From Cyanosarcina radialis HA8281-LM2 (GTDB taxonomy: Bacteria > Cyanobacteriota > Cyanobacteriia > Cyanobacteriales > CCAP-1448): DNA of 64,000 bases. The notes beneath the pieces are model-generated. The model was not told the origin of the DNA. It was given only the letters and a program-made list of their open reading frames with translations, and ran no database searches. The translations under genes were made by a program, and so were the position numbers. This document shows, piece by piece, positions 32,361-42,943 of the stretch; positions within the stretch are counted from its first letter, which is position 1; every line of letters starts with the position of its first letter. Where the stretch lies: contig JAHHHA010000017.1 in assembly GCA_019359615.1 (NCBI GenBank), forward strand, positions 61,286 to 125,285. Reading direction: 5' to 3'.

Positions 32361-33581
32361 TCAGAGCATCAGACTAGACTTGGTTAAGGCAGGAACGATC
32401 CGATCGCTTGCCATCCTCGCCCCTGAGATATTCCGCGCTACTGGCCCTACTTGTAAACCTGCCAAGCCTCCCATGACGAACAATTCGCAACCAGGCCAGC
32501 GCAGGCGATCGTCTAAAACTGGCAACCCGTTGACGATCGCGTTGGGGTAAGCATCGAGAATGTCGCTCAATAAAGGTTCGTTGGCGGCATCTAATTTTGT
32601 CCCGGTAGATAGCCAAATGCGATCGCACTCATACTCTTGTCCTCGATCGCAATATACCTGCCAGCGATGGTCCAACCACTTGGCTTTGACAATCTGGCAC
32701 CGATCGTCAATCTGCAAGCGATCGTCTTTTTGGTAGCGTCGCAACTGCGACATCATCGCTGGAGTCATGGAACCACCGTTTCTCGCTAGTTGGATTAACT
32801 CCCACCGTTTTTCCCAATCTGGTTCGGCAGAGAAGTCTTTGAGATACTTTGGCCCCAGCCAGCCCGGTTCGGCATCGAATAACTTCTCTTGCAGGTGGCG
32901 GCGAACCATCAAATGCACTGTCGCCCCGCGAGCTATTGCTCCCACTGCTAAATGTCCGGCGGTTAAACCTCCGCCGACGATTACCACCCTCTCCCCAGCT
33001 AGATGGCAACCGCGCAAATCGATTTTTCCTGAGTGACACAACCTCTCTGGGGGATAGTCCGATCCCACCGAGTTTACCCACTGGGGCATTTGGACTTTAC
33101 CGCCTCCAGTAGCCAGGACGACTCTTCTGGCAACTATCGACCTACCATCGTCTAACTCTAGTTGAAACTGGGAACGACTCGTCTCAGTTAAAGGGACGAT
33201 CTGCTTTACTCGTGCCTGGATGACGCTAGCTGTTAGCTGCTGTCTTTGAATCACATCCCAGCAAAAATCTTGAAATAACTGAGTTCCCGGTAAGTCGTAA
33301 GGCGGGAACAGTTCTTGAGGGCGAGATTCGGCAAACCGCCTCAGTTCGTATGGATTGGGATCGGGATGGTGGACCGCTGGGGAGCGTAAATGAGGAATTT
33401 CCAACGCGGCAAATTGGTGTTGCCAGCGAGTCATCCACTCGCCGCTGGGATCGAATACCCACAATTTCTGCCGCATATGCCGCCGTTTTTGCAGCAGATG
33501 GGCCACTAACGTTAGGGAATGGATGCCAGCACCAATTACGGCAATGTCGATCGCTGGAGGTAAAGATTTAGCAGAACTCAC
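32361..33581 (-). CDS. FAD/NAD(P)-binding oxidoreductase in the Zur cluster
   Basis: 406 residues. A Rossmann FAD motif opens the protein (DIAVIGAGIHSLTLVAHLL). A second dinucleotide motif is in RVVIVGGGLTAGHLAVGAIARGA, and the ATG-type strand is VVLATGGGKVQMPQW. It resembles the lysine/ornithine N-monooxygenase and FAD-dependent oxidoreductase superfamily, but the substrate is unknown. A perfect Zur box lies 23 bp upstream, so it should be induced by zinc shortage. Confidence 0.8.
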   Translation of the reverse strand: MSSAKSLPPAIDIAVIGAGIHSLTLVAHLLQKRRHMRQKLWVFDPSGEWMTRWQHQFAALEIPHLRSPAVHHPDPNPYELRRFAESRPQELFPPYDLPGTQLFQDFCWDVIQRQQLTASVIQARVKQIVPLTETSRSQFQLELDDGRSIVARRVVLATGGGKVQMPQWVNSVGSDYPPERLCHSGKIDLRGCHLAGERVVIVGGGLTAGHLAVGAIARGATVHLMVRRHLQEKLFDAEPGWLGPKYLKDFSAEPDWEKRWELIQLARNGGSMTPAMMSQLRRYQKDDRLQIDDRCQIVKAKWLDHRWQVYCDRGQEYECDRIWLSTGTKLDAANEPLLSDILDAYPNAIVNGLPVLDDRLRWPGCELFVMGGLAGLQVGPVARNISGARMASDRIVPALTKSSLML

Positions 33582-33603
33582 TGGCTAACTCTGGACATTT
33601 TTA

Positions 33604-33618
33604 TGATAATGATTATCA
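33604..33618. promoter_or_regulatory. Perfect Zur box between divergent units
   Basis: TGATAATGATTATCA, a perfect 7-1-7 palindrome. It is 23 bp before the oxidoreductase gene and 100 bp before the plus-strand unit starting at 33719. Confidence 0.88.
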
Positions 33619-33718
33619 TTATATAAGACAAGTATGTATGGTGTGCCGGAATTGGAGATAAAAGCCACAAGCCATAGCTTCAGTTCCGGCGTTCCTTAGC
33701 TGACGATCGCTACTACTG

Positions 33719-33976
33719 ATGGATTTATTTTCTCGCGAGCTACCAAAAGCAGATCCAGACAAAATTCAACAGTTAAAAACCTGGGCTTATCAACTGTTGG
33801 AGATTGACTCCGAAATTCCTGTTTCTATTAGTCAGTTACGCTGCCACGAACCAGGATGTCCCCCCATTGAAACGGTTATTGCTGTGATGACAAATCCCTT
33901 GCAGCAGTACAAAATTCACAAATCGGTTGCCGAAATCGAAATGACAGATATAGCTCAGATCGCTCGATCGAGATGA
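33719..33976 (+). CDS. Small conserved hypothetical protein before sufE
   Basis: 85 residues with one conserved-looking block, LRCHEPGCPPIETVIAVM, which has a Cys pair and His that could bind metal. It overlaps the sufE start by four bases, so the two are translationally coupled. I do not know its function. Its place in a Zur-controlled unit with sufE and a metallochaperone suggests a metal or Fe-S role. Confidence 0.75.
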   Translation: MDLFSRELPKADPDKIQQLKTWAYQLLEIDSEIPVSISQLRCHEPGCPPIETVIAVMTNPLQQYKIHKSVAEIEMTDIAQIARSR

Positions 33977-34410
33977 AGTTTATGACTACCGATACAGCTA
34001 AATTACCAGAATCTCTAGCTCGAATCGTGCAACGCTTTCAGCGTCAATCCGATCCCAAGCGGCGCTACGAACTACTGCTGTGGTATGCCAAACAACTGGC
34101 AGAGTTTCCCGAAGTCGATCGAGTTCCAGAAAACAAGGTTCCTGGCTGCGTTTCTCAGGTTTATATCAATGCCATCTGCGATAACGAACGGGTATGGTTT
34201 CGAGGAGATTCTGATTCTCAATTAGTCAAAGGCTTAGTAGGTTTATTAATTTTGGGGCTTAACGGATTGACACCCAATGAGATTTTACAAGTCACTCCAG
34301 ATTTTATTGAAGATACTGGGTTGAATATGAATTTGACTCCTTCTCGGACTAACGGCTTTTATAATATCTTTCAAACGATAAGGAGAAAGGTGTTAGAGTT
34401 TTGCACCTAG
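33973..34410 (+). CDS. sufE: SufE-type sulfur acceptor
   Basis: 145 residues. The sulfur-accepting cysteine is in ENKVPGCVSQVYI. The pattern LPESLARIVQRFQRQSDPKRRYELLLWYAKQLAEFP and the TPSRTNGFYNIF tail are typical of SufE. It stimulates SufS and relays persulfide sulfur. It sits in the zinc-responsive cluster instead of with sufBCDS at 15.6-20.6 kb. Starts at 33973 or 33982 are both possible. Confidence 0.92.
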   Translation: MKFMTTDTAKLPESLARIVQRFQRQSDPKRRYELLLWYAKQLAEFPEVDRVPENKVPGCVSQVYINAICDNERVWFRGDSDSQLVKGLVGLLILGLNGLTPNEILQVTPDFIEDTGLNMNLTPSRTNGFYNIFQTIRRKVLEFCT

Positions 34411-34480
34411 AAATCGATCGAAACAATTGGCAAGCCGATATCCGAATTAGTTTTGATATTTTATTAGAGGGAAGATAACT

Positions 34481-35506
34481 ATGATTCAGACGATCGCCAA
34501 ACCAGAAGTTATAGATTTACAAATTCCTAAAAGAGGAATGCCAGTCACGATTATCACCGGATTTCTCGGCAGCGGTAAAACCACGTTACTAAATCACATT
34601 CTGCAAAATCGCCACGATTTGAAAGTAGCCGTATTGGTAAATGAGTTCGGCGACATTAATATTGACAGTCAGTTACTCGTTTCCTTAGATGAGGATATGG
34701 TGGAACTGAGTAACGGCTGTATTTGTTGCACGATTAATGATGGATTAGTTAATGCCGTTTATAGCGTGTTAGAAAAGAGCGATCGCATCGATTATTTAGT
34801 TATAGAAACTACTGGTGTTGCCGATCCGTTGCCAATTATTTTGACCTTTTTAGGTACGGAATTGCGAGATTTAACTCGACTAGATTCGGTTTTAACTTTA
34901 GTAGATTCCGAAACATTTACCCCAGATTGTTTTCACAGTCAAGCGGCTAGCAGTCAGATTACTTATGGCGATATCATTCTGCTCAATAAAACCGATTTAG
35001 TCCCAACTGAGAAAGTTAACGAAATCGAAAAATGTATCCGCGAACTCAAAGCTGGCGCTAGAATTTTGCGAACGTCATTCGGTCAGTTGGCATTGCCTCT
35101 AATTCTCGATGTCGAATTATCTCAAGCAAATTTGTATCCGGTCGATCGCGAAGACCATTCCCACCACCACCACGATGAAGGCGACCATCATCACCACCAC
35201 CATCATTCTGACCATTTAGAAAATGATGGATTTATCTCAGTATCATTTCAAAGCGATCGCCCCTTTATTGTCGATAGATTTCAAGACTTTTTGAGCGACG
35301 AGATGGATGACAATGTGTTTCGAGCTAAAGGGATTCTCTGGTTTAAAGAAAGCCAGATGCGTCATATATTTCAACTTAGCGGCAAACGCTACGATATCAA
35401 CGCCGATGAATGGTCAACTGCTCCGAAAAATCAGCTAGTTTTAATCGGACGTAATTTGAATGCCGATCTAATTCGAGAACAACTACAAAAATGTTTAGCG
35501 AGGTAG
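34481..35506 (+). CDS. COG0523 metallochaperone GTPase with His-rich loop
   Basis: 341 residues. The P-loop is GFLGSGKTT (about 27-35). The metal-binding CxCC motif is in NGCICCTIND (about 85-92). The GTPase NKTD motif is in ILLNKTDLVP. A long His/Asp/Glu segment (SHHHHDEGDHHHHHHH, about 227-245) suggests zinc storage or transfer. A CobW C-terminal domain completes it. Zur-regulated members (ZagA/ZigA types) are thought to supply zinc to key enzymes when zinc is scarce. The gene follows sufE by 70 bp, with no Zur box of its own. Confidence 0.92.
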   Translation: MIQTIAKPEVIDLQIPKRGMPVTIITGFLGSGKTTLLNHILQNRHDLKVAVLVNEFGDINIDSQLLVSLDEDMVELSNGCICCTINDGLVNAVYSVLEKSDRIDYLVIETTGVADPLPIILTFLGTELRDLTRLDSVLTLVDSETFTPDCFHSQAASSQITYGDIILLNKTDLVPTEKVNEIEKCIRELKAGARILRTSFGQLALPLILDVELSQANLYPVDREDHSHHHHDEGDHHHHHHHSDHLENDGFISVSFQSDRPFIVDRFQDFLSDEMDDNVFRAKGILWFKESQMRHIFQLSGKRYDINADEWSTAPKNQLVLIGRNLNADLIREQLQKCLAR

Positions 35507-35545
35507 TCAGTTATAGCTCCCGATCCGATCGCGAGAACGATAGCC

Positions 35546-36253
35546 ATGAGCGAAAACCCTTTTGATTTCGATAAGAATCCCAACCTACCGACTAATGACT
35601 ACGACATCGCGGTGCGGCAGAGTATTCCGGGATATGATGCGATGCTCGATATGCTGAGAGCTTTATTCCAACTATATTTGACCGATGATGCCCGCATCCT
35701 CGTAGCTGGGGCAGGGGGTGGCAATGAAATTAGCGTCTTGAGTCAAGCCCGCCCGACTTGGCAATTTACGGGTGTCGATCCCTCTGAAAAAATGCTGGCA
35801 GTGGCTCGATCGAAGGTTGAATCGTTAGGGATACAGAATCGCGTTGCTCTGCACCAGGGAGTCGTGCAAGAACTTCCGCTTCATCCATTCAACGCCGCTA
35901 CTAGCCTACTGGTGATGCATTTTCTCCCGGATGATGGCACTAAACTAGATTACCTCAAGGCGATCGCAACTAGACTCGAACCTGGTAGCCCGTTTGTGTT
36001 AGTCGATTCCCACGGTGACAAACAATCCCAATCCTTCGAGCGAGCGATCGAGGGATGGCAGAAACGAGCGCAAATGGCAGGCATGGAGTCAGAAAGACTC
36101 AGGGAAATTGTTGACGGGATGCGGCAACATATCCACTGTATCTCAGAGGAACGCACCCTAGAATTGCTGGGTCAAGCAGGTTTCACTAAGCTAACCCGTT
36201 TCTATCAAGCCTTTATTTTTGCAGGTTGGTTCGCATCAAGCGTTGTAGAATAA
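35546..36253 (+). CDS. Class I SAM-dependent methyltransferase
   Basis: 235 residues with the SAM loop RILVAGAGGGNEISVLSQ and the acidic loop TGVDPSEKMLAVARSKV. The C-terminus ends in a tryptophan-containing hydrophobic helix. The substrate is unknown. It lies 40 bp after the His-rich GTPase gene and is likely in the same transcript, so it is probably part of the zinc-starvation response. Confidence 0.85.
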   Translation: MSENPFDFDKNPNLPTNDYDIAVRQSIPGYDAMLDMLRALFQLYLTDDARILVAGAGGGNEISVLSQARPTWQFTGVDPSEKMLAVARSKVESLGIQNRVALHQGVVQELPLHPFNAATSLLVMHFLPDDGTKLDYLKAIATRLEPGSPFVLVDSHGDKQSQSFERAIEGWQKRAQMAGMESERLREIVDGMRQHIHCISEERTLELLGQAGFTKLTRFYQAFIFAGWFASSVVE

Positions 36254-36255
36254 AG

Positions 36256-37293
<1,038 letters not shown>

Positions 37294-37332
37294 GAAGCTG
37301 AAGCAATTCTGAATTCTGGTTTACGATCGATT

Positions 37333-37347
37333 TGAGATTGATTATCA
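37333..37347. promoter_or_regulatory. Zur-box-like site upstream of the second GTPase
   Basis: TGAGATTGATTATCA, two or three mismatches to the perfect palindrome, 28 bp before the gene at 37376. Confidence 0.75.
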
Positions 37348-37375
37348 TTTTAGTAAAACTGGAGAGCGACTCATC

Positions 37376-38347
37376 ATGACGCAGGCAACCAAAGCAGAGA
37401 CAGTGCCCGTTACCGTACTGACTGGTTACTTAGGAGCAGGAAAAACCACCCTCCTCAATCGCATCCTGACTTACGAACACGGGAAAAAAGTGGCAGTCAT
37501 CGTCAACGAGTTTGGAGAAGTCGGAATTGACAACCAGCTAGTCATCGATACTGACGAAGAAATCTTTGAGATGAATAACGGCTGTATCTGTTGCACCGTG
37601 CGGGGAGATCTAATTCGGATTATCAGTAACTTGATGAGACGGCGGGACAAGTTCGACCACATGGTGATTGAAACTACCGGACTGGCAGATCCAGCACCCG
37701 TAATTCAAACCTTCTTCGTCGATGAAGATATGAACGCCCAGCTATCGCTGGATGCAGTGGTAACGGTGGTAGATGCCAAGCACATCCACCAACACTGGGA
37801 GGCAGATGAAGCCCAGGAGCAAATTGCTTTTGCCGATACGATCTTGCTCAATAAAACTGACTTGGTAACGCCAGCCGAGTTAGATGAGTTGGAACAAAAG
37901 ATTCGATCGATGAACGCTCTAGCCAAAATCTACCGCACCCGCGATGCCGAAGTCGAAATGAACGCTCTATTGGGAGTACAAGCCTTTGACTTGAATCGCG
38001 CCTTAGAAATCGATCCAGAGTTTTTAACCGAAAGCGCTCACGAACACGATGAAACAGTCGGATCGGTAGCGATCGTCGAATCAGGGGCCTTAGACAGCAA
38101 TAAATTTAACGAGTGGTTGAGCCAACTGCTGCGCACCCAAGGAACTGACATTTTCCGCATGAAAGGGATTGTCAATATTGCTGGAGAAGACCAAAGATTT
38201 GTCTTCCAAGGTGTGCATATGTTATTTGATGGCAAACCAGATCGGGCTTGGAAACCGAATGAAACTAGAAAAAACGAAGTAGTTTTTATCGGTCGCAACC
38301 TGAATGAAAATCAACTAAAAGAGGATTTCCGTCGGTGTCTGGTTTAA
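37376..38347 (+). CDS. COG0523 (CobW-type) metallochaperone GTPase, second copy
   Basis: 323 residues. P-loop GYLGAGKTT, CxCC motif NGCICCTVRGDL, ILLNKTDLVTP, and a CobW C-terminal domain. It lacks the long His tract of the paralog at 34481, having only a short AHEHDE. It has its own Zur-box-like site. The preceding hemB suggests it may serve enzymes of the same pathway, but that is inference. Confidence 0.92.
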   Translation: MTQATKAETVPVTVLTGYLGAGKTTLLNRILTYEHGKKVAVIVNEFGEVGIDNQLVIDTDEEIFEMNNGCICCTVRGDLIRIISNLMRRRDKFDHMVIETTGLADPAPVIQTFFVDEDMNAQLSLDAVVTVVDAKHIHQHWEADEAQEQIAFADTILLNKTDLVTPAELDELEQKIRSMNALAKIYRTRDAEVEMNALLGVQAFDLNRALEIDPEFLTESAHEHDETVGSVAIVESGALDSNKFNEWLSQLLRTQGTDIFRMKGIVNIAGEDQRFVFQGVHMLFDGKPDRAWKPNETRKNEVVFIGRNLNENQLKEDFRRCLV

Positions 38348-39411
38348 GTTGGAAAAAAATCGGCAGGTTCGATCGAATACTAGAACCGCACTTTGAAGGC
38401 CAGCTATCAGATTACGTCACCGACCTCGATTGGTCGCCTGACGGTAAGATTTTAGCTGCAAGTTCGGCGGCTGGGGAGATCGTTTGCTGGCAAGAAAAAG
38501 ATACTCTTATTACTTTACAAGCGTCAACAGGCAAGTCGATCGACTGCTTATCTTTCTCTTCTAGTGGTGAATTCCTCGCCGCTGGCGGACAAGATGGGCG
38601 GGTGCGAGTTTGGCGCGATTGCCAGTTAATAGCTACCCTAGAAAATGCTCCAGCTTGGGTCGATCGCTTGGCGTGGAGTCCGACGGGTAACTATTTGGCT
38701 TTTAGCCTCGGTCGTTACGTGCAAGTGTGGGATGCTAACTCCTCAAGCGTAGTTACTACCCTCAATTTTGAGACTTCTTCAGTCTTGAGTTTGGCTTGGC
38801 ATCCCAGTGGAGAATATTTAGCTATTGGCGGATATCAAGGGGTCAAAACCTGGAATCGCGCCGACTGGGATGAAGATCCCCACGTTTTAGATATTCCTTC
38901 TGCGAGTTTAGCGATCGCTTGGTCGCGCGACGGCAACTACTTGGCTTCTGGCAATCTCGATCGCACTGTAGATGTCTTCAAATGGGGTTATCCGTATCCT
39001 TGGAAGATGCAAGGTTTCCCTGGAAAAGTCAGGCAACTAGCTTGGTCGAATCGGGCAACAGCCAACGGCGCACCGCTGTTAGCCGTTGCCAGCGGCGAAA
39101 ACATCATCGCTTGGGAAAAACAAACCAGCGACGATAAGGGCTGGGATGGCTGGATGTTAGAGGTGCATTCGGATGCTGTCAGCGCGATCGCTTTTCAACC
39201 GGGTACGTTGCTTTTGGCTTCTGCCGCAGAAGATGGCAAGGTATGTTTGTGGCCGCAAGCAGAACAGGCCAAACAAGTGCTGGAAGGGGCTACATCGGGC
39301 TTTTCTAGTTTGGCTTGGCATCCTCAAGGACAACAGCTAGCTGCTGGCGGTCAAAATGGCGAGTTACTTGTTTGGTCGAAATCGCTACGAGGTCGAGGAT
39401 TTGGGGGTTAA
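38335..39411 (+). CDS. WD40-repeat protein in the Zur cluster
   Basis: 358 residues, seven WD40-like blades (recurring LxWSPDGxxLAxxxxDGxVxVW pattern, for example YVTDLDWSPDGKILAASSAAGEIVCW). It has no enzymatic domain. The GTG start at 38335 overlaps the end of the GTPase gene by 13 bases, so the two are co-translated. It may be a scaffold for the metallochaperone. Confidence 0.85.
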   Translation: MSGLSWKKIGRFDRILEPHFEGQLSDYVTDLDWSPDGKILAASSAAGEIVCWQEKDTLITLQASTGKSIDCLSFSSSGEFLAAGGQDGRVRVWRDCQLIATLENAPAWVDRLAWSPTGNYLAFSLGRYVQVWDANSSSVVTTLNFETSSVLSLAWHPSGEYLAIGGYQGVKTWNRADWDEDPHVLDIPSASLAIAWSRDGNYLASGNLDRTVDVFKWGYPYPWKMQGFPGKVRQLAWSNRATANGAPLLAVASGENIIAWEKQTSDDKGWDGWMLEVHSDAVSAIAFQPGTLLLASAAEDGKVCLWPQAEQAKQVLEGATSGFSSLAWHPQGQQLAAGGQNGELLVWSKSLRGRGFGG

Positions 39412-39574
39412 AGAGGGCGATCGAGCGATTCTACGTTGCATCTGTTGGACGATCCCTAACGACTGATTTCAACTTCCATTGAGCAAAGGAGAGCGATCGC
39501 TTGAGAGCGTGCTACAATTACTTGTTGCAAATATTTCTTATCTATTACGCTCTTTCCCTCACATTACCTCCATC

Positions 39575-40261
39575 ATGACCCTGATTCTCACCCAAGCCGA
39601 CTGGGATGAATTGCAAGAACAGGCTGCCGCCCCTCAAGCGGACAATCTGCTACTCGATGATTTTGAGGAATTGACGGGCATTCCAGAATACATCGGTCGC
39701 GGCTACAAGTGCATTATGGAGCTAACGCCTGAAATCTGGTTGGATTTTGGAGATTGTCAATACCATCAAGATTTCATGGTGAAAGCACCCATCCACGAGC
39801 ATCTCATTCAGATGGTGGTGCTGGTGTCGGGATACATCTATTTTGATGCGGTTCATCCGAACTTGGGTGGAATCTGTGGCTATTTTTCGGGGAGTGGGAT
39901 GTCGCCTGCCTATGTGGAAAAGTACCGAGGCGGAGATCGAATCGCCTACGTGGGTATAAACATCGAGCCAGAATGGCTAGAGGCATTTTTGCAAGCAGAT
40001 CGGCAATACGGTTCTGACCTGCAAAAATTGCTGGTTAAAGAAGAGGACTGGAAGAAATCGTTCTACCCAACTGTGACTCCAACCATGCGATCGCTGACTC
40101 GACAAATGTGGAACGCCCCTTATCGAGGTGCGGCCAAGCGGGTAGGCTATGGCAACATCGGACACTTTTCAGTAGCGTTTAAGCGACGATTTGGCATCAC
40201 GCCGAGCCAATGTTTGAGGGGGAAACTGGCGGTTTTTGAGCAGGAAACTGGCGGTTTTTGA
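39575..40261 (+). pseudogene. AraC-family siderophore-type regulator with internal deletion
   Basis: About 228 residues from ATG 39575 (MTLILTQADWDELQEQ), against roughly 330 for this family. The N-terminal ligand half is complete up to MWNAPYRGAAKR (about 187). It then jumps to VGYGNIGHFSVAFKRRFGITPSQC, the second helix-turn-helix half. About 100 residues, including the first HTH, are missing, with no frameshift. DNA binding is probably lost. It lies directly before a TonB-dependent receptor, the normal place for this regulator. It could also be read as a shortened gene. The frame runs to 40261 with a duplicated GGFEQETGGF tail. Confidence 0.8.
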
Positions 40262-40358
40262 GTAGACATACTGCGATTGACTTCTCTACACTACTTTCTG
40301 TTGCAATTAAGAATTGTTAGCAATAGATAACATTCATTGGTGTGTGAGAGCGATCGAG

Positions 40359-42923
40359 ATGCCCGGATTACAATTTTCGATTTCGGTGCGGTTGGCGTTA
40401 ATCATGGCTCTAGCGAGCAGTTCGATCGGTGCATCCGTCTTGCCGGGGTGGACGCAGGAGGAAGTAGCAGGATTGAGAAGTGAAGGTGACTCAACCTCTG
40501 TACCTCTTACCCCATCCCCACTTTCCGATCGCGATCGACCTGCTACCACCGTCAAAGAGTGGATAACTCAAATTGAAGCTTCCTTAGTACAGATTACTGG
40601 TGTACGGCTGGAAAAAACCGAGACGGGCTTGCAGGTAATTCTGGAAACCGCAAATGGCACTCTACCTGTACCGGAAACTAGTGTAGTCGATAAGGCCGCG
40701 ATCGCAGATATTCCCAATACCACCATTACAGAAGAATTTTCCCAAGCCAATCCCATAGAGGGAATTGCCCTAGTGAGCGTCACCAGATTGCCAGGTGACA
40801 AAGTGCGGGTGACGATTACAGGAACGAACGCACCGCCTGTGACTCAAGTGACATCGGAAGCACGAGGATTGGTGTTTGCCGTGACGCAGGAAGACGAAAT
40901 TCAAGTAGTGGTGACAGGGGAGCAAGATGAGGGCTATAACCCACGGAGTGCGAGTACGGCAACTAGAACCGATACACCAATTCGGGATACTCCCCAATCG
41001 ATTCAAGTCGTACCGCAGGAGGTGATAGAAGATCGCAAGGTGAGAACGTTGACCGAGGCCGTAGAGACGGTTAGTGGGGTGGTTGAAGACTTTAGATATT
41101 TAGGTTCGACTAATGGCAATAGGCGTATCCGAGGATTTAGTGCGGGTTCGACGATCCGAAATGGGTTTATTGAAGGTCTTTACGCTAGTCCTACAGTACC
41201 GATAGCCACGATCGATCGGGTAGAAGTTTTGAAAGGACCCGCCTCAGTTGTGATAGGTGCGATAGAACCCGGTGGTATTATTAGCTATGCAACCAAGCAA
41301 CCTTTGAGCGAACCTTATTACAAGCTAGGGTTTGAGGTCGGAAATTATGGACGGTATCAGCCCAGTATCGATTTCTCAGGGCCATTAACGGCGGATAAAA
41401 ATGTACTTTATCGGTTCATTGCTGCCTACGAAAATCGAGGTAGTTTTCAAAGATTTGCCAATTCAGAGATCGCCTCAATTGCTCCTTCGCTCTCATTCAA
41501 ACTGGGAGAGCGGACGGATCTAAAGCTTTATTATGAGTACAGTAGATACTTTGCTAATCCCCCAGTATACGCTGTTCCACTTTTGAGTGACGGTAGTTTA
41601 CCCCCTCGAAACCTATTCCCTACTTATCCATTTAGTAATGATTTTAATGACCATAAAGCGGGCTATACGTTGACTCATGGGTTTAACGAGAACTGGCAAA
41701 TTCGTAACAACTTTGCTTTCACCCGAACCTACAATAAGCGGCGAGAAATTTATCCAGTCGCACTGTTAGACGATCGTTTTATAAACGTTGCCACTTTTCA
41801 AGGTGATATTACCGATTATAACTACTTTGCCGGACTTGACTTACTGGGAAAGTTTAAAACTGGGTCTGTTTCTCATAGCCTTTTAGTTGGCTTCGATTTT
41901 AACTCTTTTAGGGAAGATTACGTCAGTGCTGGTAATTACGATCCAACTATAATACCTCCTTTGGATATTCGTAATCCTGATTACAATGCTCTGATAACAA
42001 GACCAGAAGTTTTTCCAGATGGTACGTATGTAATCGATCGAAAATCCTATGGGATTTACCTTCAAGATCGAATCGACTTCAGCGATAACCTGAAGTTATT
42101 AATTGGTGGACGCTATGATTGGGTATCTGATGAAACAGGGATTATTACTCCTGACAACGTAAGAAATGCTCCATTACAAGAAGATGGAGCATTCAGTCCT
42201 CGGATTGGCTTGGTCTATCAGCCCAGTCAAAATGTTTCACTCTATGCTAGTTATAGTCGATCGTTCAATCCGGCGATCGGGCGCAATCCAAATAATAGAC
42301 CGTTTGAGCCAACCGAGGGAACGCAATACGAAGTTGGTGTTAAGAGTGACTTTCTCGACGGTAGGCTTTCAGCTACTTTGGCAGCCTACCACATTACCAA
42401 GTCAAATGTGTTGACTCCCGCTCCCGATCCCATTTTGGCGCAGCAGGGTTTCCAAGTCCAAGTTGGGGAACAACGGAGTCGCGGGATTGAGTTAGATGTG
42501 ACGGGTGAAGTTTTACCAGGTTGGAAGATTATTGCTTCCTATGCTCATACTGATGCGACAGTCACCGTCGATAATTCCCTTCCCAGTAAAGTTGGCAATC
42601 GTCTGGAAAATGTGCCACAAAATCAAGCGAGTCTGTGGACGACTTACGAAATTCAAAAGGGAGGTTTGCAAGGGCTAGGATTTGGCTTAGGGCTATTTTA
42701 TATTGGCGAGCGACAAGGCGATCTAGCCAACACATTTCAAATAGGTGATTACCTCCGAACCGATGCAGCAGTTTACTATCGTCGAGATAGATTCAATGCG
42801 GCGATAAACATCCGTAACCTCTTTGATATAGATTATATAGGCTCAGTAGATTACGGTAATAGACTAAATGTTAACAGAGGAGAACCGTTTACTATCATCG
42901 GCTCTGTCAGTTGGGAATTCTAA
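40359..42923 (+). CDS. TonB-dependent siderophore receptor with AMIN domain
   Basis: About 854 residues. A signal peptide (about 1-30) is followed by an AMIN domain (about 75-170, ITGVRLEKTETGLQVILETANG). The plug domain begins at TPQSIQVVPQEVIEDRK. A 22-strand barrel ends in the typical aromatic C-terminus (IGSVSWEF). The AMIN-plug-barrel layout is the normal cyanobacterial form. It imports ferric siderophores across the outer membrane with TonB energy. The start is the ATG at 40359; frame upstream lacks a signal peptide. Confidence 0.93.
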   Translation: MPGLQFSISVRLALIMALASSSIGASVLPGWTQEEVAGLRSEGDSTSVPLTPSPLSDRDRPATTVKEWITQIEASLVQITGVRLEKTETGLQVILETANGTLPVPETSVVDKAAIADIPNTTITEEFSQANPIEGIALVSVTRLPGDKVRVTITGTNAPPVTQVTSEARGLVFAVTQEDEIQVVVTGEQDEGYNPRSASTATRTDTPIRDTPQSIQVVPQEVIEDRKVRTLTEAVETVSGVVEDFRYLGSTNGNRRIRGFSAGSTIRNGFIEGLYASPTVPIATIDRVEVLKGPASVVIGAIEPGGIISYATKQPLSEPYYKLGFEVGNYGRYQPSIDFSGPLTADKNVLYRFIAAYENRGSFQRFANSEIASIAPSLSFKLGERTDLKLYYEYSRYFANPPVYAVPLLSDGSLPPRNLFPTYPFSNDFNDHKAGYTLTHGFNENWQIRNNFAFTRTYNKRREIYPVALLDDRFINVATFQGDITDYNYFAGLDLLGKFKTGSVSHSLLVGFDFNSFREDYVSAGNYDPTIIPPLDIRNPDYNALITRPEVFPDGTYVIDRKSYGIYLQDRIDFSDNLKLLIGGRYDWVSDETGIITPDNVRNAPLQEDGAFSPRIGLVYQPSQNVSLYASYSRSFNPAIGRNPNNRPFEPTEGTQYEVGVKSDFLDGRLSATLAAYHITKSNVLTPAPDPILAQQGFQVQVGEQRSRGIELDVTGEVLPGWKIIASYAHTDATVTVDNSLPSKVGNRLENVPQNQASLWTTYEIQKGGLQGLGFGLGLFYIGERQGDLANTFQIGDYLRTDAAVYYRRDRFNAAINIRNLFDIDYIGSVDYGNRLNVNRGEPFTIIGSVSWEF

Positions 42924-42943
42924 TTCATAGCTATAGTACAACA

